Origin: an uncultured Pseudomonadota bacterium
GTDB lineage: Bacteria > Myxococcota > UBA796
Length of the DNA stretch: 10,789 nt
Direction: 5' to 3'
Assembly (NCBI GenBank): GCA_913040875.1
Contig: CAJWHX010000076.1
Span: 1-10,789 of the forward strand
Below the pieces are notes generated by a model. The model did no database searches. It saw only the letters and a program-made list of their open reading frames with translations, and was not told where the DNA came from. Position numbers and translations under genes: made by a program. This document shows, piece after piece, positions 1 to 6,218 of the stretch (the stretch's first letter is position 1; every line of letters begins with the position of its first letter).

Positions 1-772
1 TCTTGACCAGAAGTGGGTACAGCCCAAAGGCGAGCAATCCCAATCCGAACAGTACGGTGAGAACATAGTGTCCCAGAACAGATATGACATCCCATCCGAG
101 TTTGGCGCCAGTAGAAAGCAGCAGACAAAATACCGCAAGCGGGGCCATTTTCATTAAGCCTTGAATGATGTGAATGATCACTTGTGTGAGTCCATCGAAA
201 ACACCAACAAGCAGAGTGCGTTCTTTGTCCGGTAAGGTTGCAACGCCCATACCCAATGCCACCGAGAAAAAAAGTACCTGAAGCATATTCCCATTGGCTA
301 GCGCAGAGAAGGGGTTTGTCGGGATAATATTGAGTAGCGTTGTCCATACATCAGGGGCGACAGCTTGCGTCATCTTAACCCCGATAGCCTCGGCGTGATT
401 CGATTGGAGAGCCTCTTGTGTAGCCGTAGTGAGACCAACACCCGGTTCGAACAGATTGCTCAGTCCAAGCCCAATGCTAATGGCGATGGCAGTACTGATT
501 AAATAAAATCCGATTGTTTTGCTAGCGATCCGTCCTAGCTTTTGGAGATCGGAGAGGGCTCCGATGCCGCCGACCAAAGAAAATAAGACAATGGGTACAG
601 CTACAAATCTGAGAGAACGTAAAAATAGAGCGCCAATAAACTCGACTGCTTGCATCCAAAGAGATTCTTTGGGATTCCAAACGATCCATTCACTGCACAT
701 CAGTCCCAAACATAGTCCGAGTACACTGGCCAATACAATTTGCCAGTGGAGCTCTTGGAGCTTCTTGATCAC
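1..772 (-). CDS. Dicarboxylate/amino acid:cation symporter (SDF/DAACS family), N-terminal part, cut by window edge
   Basis: Secondary transporter of the GltP/DctA type, which imports C4-dicarboxylates or acidic amino acids with Na+ or H+ across the inner membrane. I translated the reverse complement by hand: 257 residues are open from a GTG start at 772-770 to the left edge. Family signatures visible are VPIVLFSLVGGIGALSDL (about 59-76), followed by the K-L-G-R segment, and NIIPTNPFSALANGNMLQVL (about 148-167). Several hydrophobic helices occur at about 10-27, 44-70, 86-106, 162-180, 206-222 and 232-254. The C-terminal half, with the re-entrant hairpins and the substrate-binding helices, lies outside the window, so the substrate cannot be judged. 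The GTG overlaps the TGA stop of the upstream lipoprotein gene (shared GTGA, 769-772) and has no good Shine-Dalgarno sequence close by, which suggests translational coupling. Family assignment is firm; the exact start is fairly firm. Confidence 0.9.
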   Translation of the reverse strand, partial: MIKKLQELHWQIVLASVLGLCLGLMCSEWIVWNPKESLWMQAVEFIGALFLRSLRFVAVPIVLFSLVGGIGALSDLQKLGRIASKTIGFYLISTAIAISIGLGLSNLFEPGVGLTTATQEALQSNHAEAIGVKMTQAVAPDVWTTLLNIIPTNPFSALANGNMLQVLFFSVALGMGVATLPDKERTLLVGVFDGLTQVIIHIIQGLMKMAPLAVFCLLLSTGAKLGWDVISVLGHYVLTVLFGLGLLAFGLYPLLVK

Positions 773-1638
773 AGTAGATTCAGTACCAAATCGGTCAAGC
801 CTTCAATCTTTTGAACGTCTGCACCTGAGATTTTTGGCTTGTCGGCAATATTTTTTAGATCGGTCAATGTTGTCAACAGTTTTGCAATGACTTGATCTGG
901 TGCTCGGTCTTTACCATCGCGATCAATATAGGAGATGAAGTACTCAACGATTTCCTTTTGGCGGAAGAACTCGTCCGCTGCATTGTATTTATTCTCTTTG
1001 TGCATCACTTTGGCAACCAAATTCGCACCTTCAAGCCAAGTACCAGCCTGAATTAAGGGTACTACCCACTCTCCAGCCTCATACTCGAGTTCTGAAACCA
1101 TTACTTGAGAGAGTTCATCAAACTCTTCTAGAAGCGTTTCTTTATTGATCGAGTTGTCTTGGACACGCATCTCAAAATCTTCTAAAACAGCGTAGATATC
1201 ATCTCCTGCGCCGAGTTTTTTGAGTCCGGCTTTCATCTTACCAAGGCGTTTGAGGATGGATGCTTGCTCCGATGTTTTTAGTGTCAACACCAAATCAGCC
1301 ATTACAATACCAGTACGAATCGCTACTTGATCGTTATCATCAACGATGACTTTGAGATCCTTTGATGTGGAGATCAACGAGCCGAGGTTTTGTTGAAGGC
1401 CAGCAGACTTGAGTTTGGCTTCCATCTCAATAGGGGATGGGACCAATTCGGCTTTATTGACAGCATCGGCAAGTGCGTTGAGATCCAATTTGTCTTTTGC
1501 ACCGGTTTTCTTAGCCTCCTTCTCAGCCTCGGAGTTTTCTTCTAAGGGGATTTCGTCTGCAGGTGTGGTATCGCCTGAACATCCAATCTGTACAGCGAAA
1601 AATCCAAGGGCTCCCAAGCGAATAAGCAATGATGTCAT
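769..1638 (-). CDS. Putative lipoprotein of unknown function, coupled to the symporter gene
   Basis: A 289-residue protein with a lipoprotein signal: MTSLLIRLGALGFFAVQIGC, with Cys20 as the likely lipidation site (the -3 Gln is atypical) and Ser at +2, which favours the outer membrane. Start choice: the reading frame stays open upstream to ATG codons at 1680 and 1653, but AAGGA at 1650-1646 sits 7 nt before the ATG at 1638, and only this start places a short hydrophobic segment at the N-terminus. After Cys20 comes an acidic low-complexity linker (about 21-50), then a mostly helical, charged domain to the end with no membrane segment. I do not recognise the domain; its central region (about 185-205, rich in E, W, V, L, G) looks conserved-protein-like rather than random. 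It is the first gene of a two-gene unit with the symporter downstream. A periplasmic or envelope accessory role for that transporter is inference from context only. Confidence 0.85.
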   Translation of the reverse strand: MTSLLIRLGALGFFAVQIGCSGDTTPADEIPLEENSEAEKEAKKTGAKDKLDLNALADAVNKAELVPSPIEMEAKLKSAGLQQNLGSLISTSKDLKVIVDDNDQVAIRTGIVMADLVLTLKTSEQASILKRLGKMKAGLKKLGAGDDIYAVLEDFEMRVQDNSINKETLLEEFDELSQVMVSELEYEAGEWVVPLIQAGTWLEGANLVAKVMHKENKYNAADEFFRQKEIVEYFISYIDRDGKDRAPDQVIAKLLTTLTDLKNIADKPKISGADVQKIEGLTDLVLNLL

Positions 1639-1713
1639 AATGTGATCCTTCATAAATGATGAAAATGACTGTGTGACCAAAGGTGCCGCACACCCAATAA
1701 TAGACTCCTAATG

Positions 1714-1743
1714 AGTTTAATCGTTCGAATGAGCGCATGTCAA
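1714..1743 (-). promoter_or_regulatory. Sigma-70-like promoter for the lipoprotein-symporter unit
   Basis: Read on the minus strand, a perfect TTGACA (-35, 1743-1738) is followed after 18 nt by TAAACT (-10, 1719-1714, four of six consensus positions). Transcription would start near 1706, giving a leader of roughly 70 nt before the ATG at 1638. One arm of the large inverted repeat (1749-1763) lies immediately upstream of this -35 box, a position where an activator or repressor could act. Confidence 0.5.
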
Positions 1744-1748
1744 ACAGG

Positions 1749-1810
1749 TTTCACAGAGATGGTAAGACTTGGTCCGTTGATCTTGGACCGATCGCACCAT
1801 TTCTGTGAAA
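1749..1810. repeat. Nested inverted repeat in the divergent intergenic region
   Basis: Outer arms are 15 nt each: TTTCACAGAGATGGT (1749-1763) and ACCATTTCTGTGAAA (1796-1810). They are complementary at every position except G1758/T1801, which would be a G-U wobble in RNA. Inside lies a second inverted repeat, GGTCC (1771-1775) and GGACC (1785-1789). No T-run follows on either strand, so it is not a typical Rho-independent terminator. It lies between the minus-strand promoter and the start of the plus-strand transporter gene, so it could be a regulator-binding pair, an RNA leader structure or a cruciform. Complementarity was checked base by base; function is unknown. Confidence 0.75.
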
Positions 1811-1819
1811 TATGTTACA
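1804..1819. promoter_or_regulatory. Possible CRP/FNR-family binding site
   Basis: TGTGA-N6-TTACA differs from the CRP consensus TGTGA-N6-TCACA at one position. It overlaps the right arm of the larger inverted repeat and ends 19 bp before the ATG of the FHA-ABC transporter gene, where a bound protein would most likely repress that gene or act on the divergent promoter. Such a short motif can arise by chance and no regulator gene is in the window. Confidence 0.25.
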
Positions 1820-1838
1820 CTAATCGAATAGAATTGAC

Positions 1839-4619
1839 ATGGATACCCGAGCGAAGACAGTGCAACAAGCAAACCAATCATCTCAGAAGCAAGTCCTGCT
1901 AGTGGGCTCTTCTCACGATTGCCAGATCGTTATTCGCGATGCCAGCATCAGTCCCCATCATTTGACCATTACGCGCATTAACAAAGAGCAATATCAAATT
2001 GATGACATTGGATCCAAAGATGGGACATACGTGAAAGGACAAAAAATTGTTTCTCAAGTGGTGAATCGACAAGATATCATTCAAATTGGATCTAGACCGG
2101 TTGAAATCCGATGGCTAGCGTCTCATTTTAGTCTTGAAGTACCACAGCAGCAGTTGGCAGCCTTTGCGGGGACATACTTGGTAGTGGGTTCAAGTCCCGA
2201 TGTGGATATCGTTCTTCCCTATCCAGATATATCTCCTTTTCATGCTGAACTAATGGTTGAGCAAAGTGGAAACGTTTTAATTGCGGATAAGGGTTCTGCC
2301 AAAGGGACATTTCTGAATGGCATACAGGTCCATTCTCGGATGCAGTTAACAATTTCGGACAGTCTCTATTTGGGATCGTTTCGTGTTCAGAAGCACATGC
2401 TTGAAGATTGGTTAGAGAAGTTGGTGCAGGTTGGAGAACTCTATGATGATTCCGATCTGACAGAAACCGATGTCGTCATGGAAACCACACAGACATTAGA
2501 CTCTGCCACGGCAGCATCGATGCAGGGTGGGTCTGATCACATGGCGAAGATTCGGATTCCGGAGCAGGGTACCCTGATCATTGGGCGAGACCCCAATGCA
2601 GATGTGTTTATCAATCACGCATCGTTGTCATGGCACCATGCCAAATTGGTGATTCGTGAAAAGAACTGGCTTTTGACCGATACAAACTCGACCAATGGTA
2701 CGTATGTGGATGGCCAGAAGATTACCAAAGTTGAGGTAACGGCATCCAGTTGGATTCGAGTGGGAGCTGTGTTTGTAGTCTTGAATGACAATGCCATACG
2801 TACAGAGTCTTTAGACGCAAGTTCGATGCGATTGGATGTCGTTCATTTAGGGAAAAAATTGCCGAGCGGGAAGACTTTGCTAGACGATATTTCCTTCTCG
2901 GTTTATCCCGGTGAGGTGGTGGCTCTAATGGGGCCTTCAGGAGCGGGTAAAACAGCACTGCTAGAATGCTTGACAGGAAAGCGGCAGCCCACCAAAGGCA
3001 AGGTGTATCTGAATGGTGATTCGCTGCACAAACATTGGAACACCTTTAGACACAGCATCGGGTATGTACCGCAAGAAGATGTCATGCATCGAGATCTGAC
3101 CGTCTACGAGACACTGTATTTTGCCGCTAAGATGCGTCTCCCAAGAGATCTACCTGAGCAGACAATCGTTGATACGGTAGAGCATGTCATGACGCGGATG
3201 GGGTTGGCCAACATTCGAGACTCCGTCATTGGCGATGAGCAGGTTCGCGGTATTTCTGGTGGGCAGCGCAAGCGTGTCAACATTGCCTTAGAACTCATAA
3301 CCGAGCCCTCATTGCTGTTTTTGGATGAGCCGACATCGGGTTTGGATGGTACGTCGACACTCGAGATCTTACAGATTTTACGTTCGTTGGCCAATGCCGG
3401 TGCTGGGAAAACGATCATTCTGACCATTCACCAACCTCGTATCGAAGCGTATAAACTGGTAGACAACCTCATATTTTTGGTCAATGGTGGACGATTGGTC
3501 TACTACGGGCCAGCCTATCCGGATGCTCCGGAATACTTCTCTGGCTTTGCACCTGAGAAACCCTATCAACATCCAGCCAATCCTGCAGATTATGTGATCG
3601 ACTTACTTGATTCTTCTATTCAGTCGGATGGATCCTTTAAAGTAGACTGGGTCAATGAGTTTGGTCAGTCCAGCCACTTCAGACGATTTGTTCGAGATCG
3701 CTTGTCGACTCGAAAAGAGATTCAGACCTTTGACGACGAGTTGGAAGCCGGTGAGCAGCGATACTGGTTTAGTCAATATAGGACCTTGGTTCGCCGATAT
3801 TACAAGAGGCGTCTAAGAGATCGGGCGAGTTTGCTCATTCAGCTGTCTCAAACACCGATCATTGGTGGGATTCTAGGCTGGCTCTTCTTGAATGAAGGTT
3901 ATGCGATGCAGACCAAAGAGAAGATTACGGCATTTAAACACGAAGGTCTTCTCAATATGATTCAGCTGGAGAATGGCGTCCATGCGTCTCTATTCTTAAT
4001 GGGTGCAGCGGCTTTTTGGTTCGGATGTTCCAATGTGGCAAGAGAGATTGTGAGTGAACGGGCTATTTATCTCCGAGAGAGACGTTCAGGATTGCGTATA
4101 GGTGCCTATTTAGCCTCTATTTTCACGTATCAGTTTGCGCTTGCGGCGGTTCAGACTTTGCTCATTACCATTATCATGTGGTCGATGGTGAATCTGACGG
4201 CCAATTTCTTTGCCTTTTGGGGTGTGTTGCAGCTCATCGCAGGGTGTGGGATTTCCCTTGGTCTATTGGTGTCCGCCTCTTCCAAAACAGAAGTGACCGC
4301 CATTTCGATGATTCCAATTTTGCTGTTACCCCAGCTCATGCTTGGTGGATTCATAAAACTGTACGGATATCTCTTGAATGACGGTTTTCAAGGCGTGATT
4401 GCTGATGTTATGCCGATAAGATGGGCTTTTGAAGCGTTGTCTGTGTTAGAATATTCTGCTTTGCAAAAGCAAAATGATCATGTGCGAGATTTGGTGGACG
4501 TTATCGGATTTTCCAACTCTAGTTTGGGACCAGCCTGTGGGGCGTTGTTTGGATTTACCCTTCTGTTCTCTGTATTGACACTTGTTCGGCTTCAGTTTTG
4601 GGAAGGTACGTCCAGTTGA
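1839..4619 (+). CDS. FHA-FHA-FHA-ABC-permease fusion transporter (ABCG-like half transporter, Rv1747-like)
   Basis: A 926-residue inner-membrane ABC exporter half-subunit, expected to dimerise. Order of parts: FHA1 about 18-93, FHA2 about 108-186, an acidic Thr-rich linker about 187-235, FHA3 about 236-316, ABC ATPase about 328-565, and an ABC-2 permease about 640-926. ATPase motifs are complete: Walker A GPSGAGKT 365-372, Q-loop Gln412, signature SGGQRKR 473-479, Walker B LLFLDEP 492-498, D-loop SGLD 500-503 and H-loop His531 in TIHQPR. About six membrane helices follow (near 667-685, 715-733, 757-781, 788-812, 820-842, 897-919). The order ATPase-before-permease is the ABCG/White pattern; Mycobacterium tuberculosis Rv1747 has the same plan with two FHA domains and is controlled by the kinase PknF. 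FHA3 keeps the canonical residues Gly249-Arg250, Ser264-x-x-His267 and Ser284-Thr-Asn286-Gly-Thr; FHA1 and FHA2 have Ser in place of Arg. The ATG at 1839 is the first after an in-frame stop at 1821, but its Shine-Dalgarno is weak; a GTG at 1860 is the alternative. Substrate unknown. Confidence 0.95.
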   Translation: MDTRAKTVQQANQSSQKQVLLVGSSHDCQIVIRDASISPHHLTITRINKEQYQIDDIGSKDGTYVKGQKIVSQVVNRQDIIQIGSRPVEIRWLASHFSLEVPQQQLAAFAGTYLVVGSSPDVDIVLPYPDISPFHAELMVEQSGNVLIADKGSAKGTFLNGIQVHSRMQLTISDSLYLGSFRVQKHMLEDWLEKLVQVGELYDDSDLTETDVVMETTQTLDSATAASMQGGSDHMAKIRIPEQGTLIIGRDPNADVFINHASLSWHHAKLVIREKNWLLTDTNSTNGTYVDGQKITKVEVTASSWIRVGAVFVVLNDNAIRTESLDASSMRLDVVHLGKKLPSGKTLLDDISFSVYPGEVVALMGPSGAGKTALLECLTGKRQPTKGKVYLNGDSLHKHWNTFRHSIGYVPQEDVMHRDLTVYETLYFAAKMRLPRDLPEQTIVDTVEHVMTRMGLANIRDSVIGDEQVRGISGGQRKRVNIALELITEPSLLFLDEPTSGLDGTSTLEILQILRSLANAGAGKTIILTIHQPRIEAYKLVDNLIFLVNGGRLVYYGPAYPDAPEYFSGFAPEKPYQHPANPADYVIDLLDSSIQSDGSFKVDWVNEFGQSSHFRRFVRDRLSTRKEIQTFDDELEAGEQRYWFSQYRTLVRRYYKRRLRDRASLLIQLSQTPIIGGILGWLFLNEGYAMQTKEKITAFKHEGLLNMIQLENGVHASLFLMGAAAFWFGCSNVAREIVSERAIYLRERRSGLRIGAYLASIFTYQFALAAVQTLLITIIMWSMVNLTANFFAFWGVLQLIAGCGISLGLLVSASSKTEVTAISMIPILLLPQLMLGGFIKLYGYLLNDGFQGVIADVMPIRWAFEALSVLEYSALQKQNDHVRDLVDVIGFSNSSLGPACGALFGFTLLFSVLTLVRLQFWEGTSS

Positions 4620-4629
4620 TGGTTTATAT

Positions 4630-4657
4630 TTGAGCATCGATACAACCTATAGATAAT
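4630..4657 (+). promoter_or_regulatory. Candidate sigma-70-like promoter for the small-gene cluster
   Basis: TTGAGC (4630-4635) is separated by 16 nt from GATAAT (4652-4657), which matches five of six -10 positions. Transcription would begin near 4664, placing the palindrome at 4704-4723 inside the leader of the gene at 4735. A short inverted repeat, CCTAT/ATAGG, overlaps the -10 box. The match is reasonable but not decisive. Confidence 0.4.
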
Positions 4658-4703
4658 AGGTCCGAAGTCCATTCATGGCTGCGTTTAGTCAAATGTTCTA
4701 GAA

Positions 4704-4723
4704 TGCACATTGATATATGTGCA
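4704..4723. repeat. Perfect 7-bp palindrome abutting the ribosome binding site of the next gene
   Basis: TGCACAT, six bases TGATAT, then ATGTGCA: a perfect inverted repeat. Its last base is also the first base of the AAGGAG Shine-Dalgarno sequence (4723-4728) that serves the ATG at 4735. As RNA it would be a hairpin next to the ribosome site; as DNA it has the size and symmetry of a dimeric repressor operator. No T-run follows, so it is not a terminator. Confidence 0.65.
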
Positions 4724-4734
4724 AGGAGTATTTG

Positions 4735-5601
4735 ATGTCTATTTCCAGTTTGTTGGATCAATTAAGACCTGTATTTGCAGACGATACTGACGATTGGATG
4801 AGTGCCCACCGAGCACTGCGCAATAAAAAGAGCGTGAAGTGGCATGCGAGTGCTGGACTGGATTGGACTCCGACTTTGGAACTTGCGTCTTGTAAGATTC
4901 GCGGGATGCATCAAGCTCCGAAGAGAATACGTCAGTGGTTGCCTGGCAACAGCTTGTTTGTATTTTCTGATTATAGTGAGCGCTGTATAACCATGATGAA
5001 AGTGTTGTATGAAGATCTGGATGATGTAGATCCAGATGACCTCGGATTTCAAGCCTTCTCACCGTGTGGACCAACGTTGGCCGAACTATTTGGTTTGCGT
5101 AAGATCTCCTCTATTGAGTGTGAGGAGATCATTCCTCTCAAGTTATTTTCTGATTGTGAAATCTTACGTGCCCGATATCCAAATGTTCATTCGTCAGTCG
5201 CGGGTTCTTCGGTACCAGATGATGAGTGGCACGCAGTATACTTGGATGTATGTTTGGAGTTCAGCGGGCAACAGATTCGTCAGCAGGTCTTGTACTTGCA
5301 TCTGGAAAATTTGCTTTGTTTCGAACAAGTGTTCCAAGTTCATCAGATTCCAATCGATATTCTGTATGCAAAAAGAGTAGAGGGGAAGTCTGGATCATGG
5401 GAGTTTATTCATTCTGAAAAGTCTCAAATCATGCAGAGCATTGCCAAGTCACCTGTTGAATTGCGTCCCAAGATCTGGGCGGCAGATTGTCCAGAATTTA
5501 CCAGAGACGGCGAGCAGATATTTGGATTTGCCAGCTGGTACCAGCCTCCATGGAGTACGGTCATCACGGAAGATTCAGATTGGTGTTGGATAAGTGGATA
5601 G
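4735..5601 (+). CDS. Hypothetical cytoplasmic protein, 288 aa
   Basis: I do not recognise this protein. It has no signal peptide and no membrane segment, and is rich in Trp, Asp/Glu and Cys (nine Cys, at 53, 84, 111, 129, 141, 173, 195, 252 and 284). An acidic stretch, EDLDDVDPDDL, occurs at about 93-103. The mix of short hydrophobic strands and scattered Trp suggests a soluble alpha/beta fold. Start choice: an in-frame ATG at 4717 lies inside the palindrome and has no ribosome site, whereas AAGGAG at 4723-4728 sits 6 nt before the ATG at 4735, giving MSISSLLDQL. It is the first of three small unknown genes on this strand; the gap to the next start is 59 bp, so they may be co-transcribed. No function is proposed. 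Confidence 0.8.
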   Translation: MSISSLLDQLRPVFADDTDDWMSAHRALRNKKSVKWHASAGLDWTPTLELASCKIRGMHQAPKRIRQWLPGNSLFVFSDYSERCITMMKVLYEDLDDVDPDDLGFQAFSPCGPTLAELFGLRKISSIECEEIIPLKLFSDCEILRARYPNVHSSVAGSSVPDDEWHAVYLDVCLEFSGQQIRQQVLYLHLENLLCFEQVFQVHQIPIDILYAKRVEGKSGSWEFIHSEKSQIMQSIAKSPVELRPKIWAADCPEFTRDGEQIFGFASWYQPPWSTVITEDSDWCWISG

Positions 5602-5660
5602 CACGTGAATGGTTTGAACATAGATTTACGATACACTTGATTCAAGAACCGGGAGGAATC

Positions 5661-6158
5661 ATGTGGTGTGTAGTCATGGGTGCTGTTGCACTTGCCAGCG
5701 AAGTAGAAGTGAGTGATGAGGATGCATCTGCCCCAAGCAATGTTCCACTAAACGTTACCCCCAAACAGAGTCTCAATAGGGCAATGTGGACACTCAACAC
5801 GTGGGCAGTCACAAACATCGCTACGGGTATACCACTCAGTTTGACTCTAGAAGACCCACAACAGGCTGCATTTTACCAAATGAATGCTGGGTGGAATGCC
5901 ATCAATCTCGGTCTGGCAACGATGTCGCTGGCGAAGAAGGATGCGCCGGTAGACCCAGAGAAGTGGTCTCGTATATTCTGGATCAACGCTGGACTTGATG
6001 TGGGTTATGTGGCAACGGGATTGTACATGGCACACCGAGGGCGTGAAACGGGCAACCCACAGATGGAAGGGTGGGGAAACTCGATGGCATTGCAAGGAGG
6101 ATTCCTCGTGGGATTTGATGCTGTGATGGGCTGGCGAATGGGAATGTTTGCCGGATAG
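5661..6158 (+). CDS. Small membrane protein, DUF6992-like, 165 aa
   Basis: A probable multi-pass membrane protein of unknown function. After a short hydrophobic N-terminus (MWCVVMGAVALA, a possible signal peptide but without positive charges) and an acidic linker (about 13-35), there are about four hydrophobic segments near 43-62, 76-91, 105-124 and 141-160. Conserved-looking motifs are FYQMNAGWNAINLGLA (71-86), NAGLDVGYVATGLYM (109-123) and LQGGFLVGFD (144-153). This Y-x-x-M-N-A-x-W-N and L-D-x-x-Y pattern resembles the uncharacterised family I remember as DUF6992; that name is from memory and needs a profile search. Start choice: the frame is open upstream to 5487, overlapping the previous gene, but GGGAGGA at 5651-5657 lies just ahead of the ATG at 5661, and residues upstream of it look non-coding. 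Confidence 0.8.
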   Translation: MWCVVMGAVALASEVEVSDEDASAPSNVPLNVTPKQSLNRAMWTLNTWAVTNIATGIPLSLTLEDPQQAAFYQMNAGWNAINLGLATMSLAKKDAPVDPEKWSRIFWINAGLDVGYVATGLYMAHRGRETGNPQMEGWGNSMALQGGFLVGFDAVMGWRMGMFAG

Positions 6159-6218
6159 TAACCATTCAGGTAGTAAAACAGAATAGATGACTTAAATGAA
6201 TCCAACGAGGCAATCGCC

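Noticed and set aside
1639..1680. Upstream ATG codons at 1680 and 1653 for the lipoprotein
   Set aside because: They would bury the signal peptide behind up to 14 extra residues, and AAGGA is correctly spaced only for the ATG at 1638.
3104..3427. 107-codon minus-strand frame inside the ABC domain
   Set aside because: It is the mirror of the conserved ATPase motifs of the transporter; composition and position are those of a shadow frame.
4739..5074. Open frames of 96-111 codons on the minus strand opposite the gene at 4735
   Set aside because: They lie fully antisense to a gene with a strong ribosome site and show His/Ser/Arg-rich composition typical of antisense translation, with no domain pattern.
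5487..5660. Longer N-terminal extension of the 165-aa membrane protein
   Set aside because: It would overlap the previous gene by over 100 bp, has no ribosome site, and its residues resemble out-of-frame translation; GGGAGGA before 5661 supports the shorter form.
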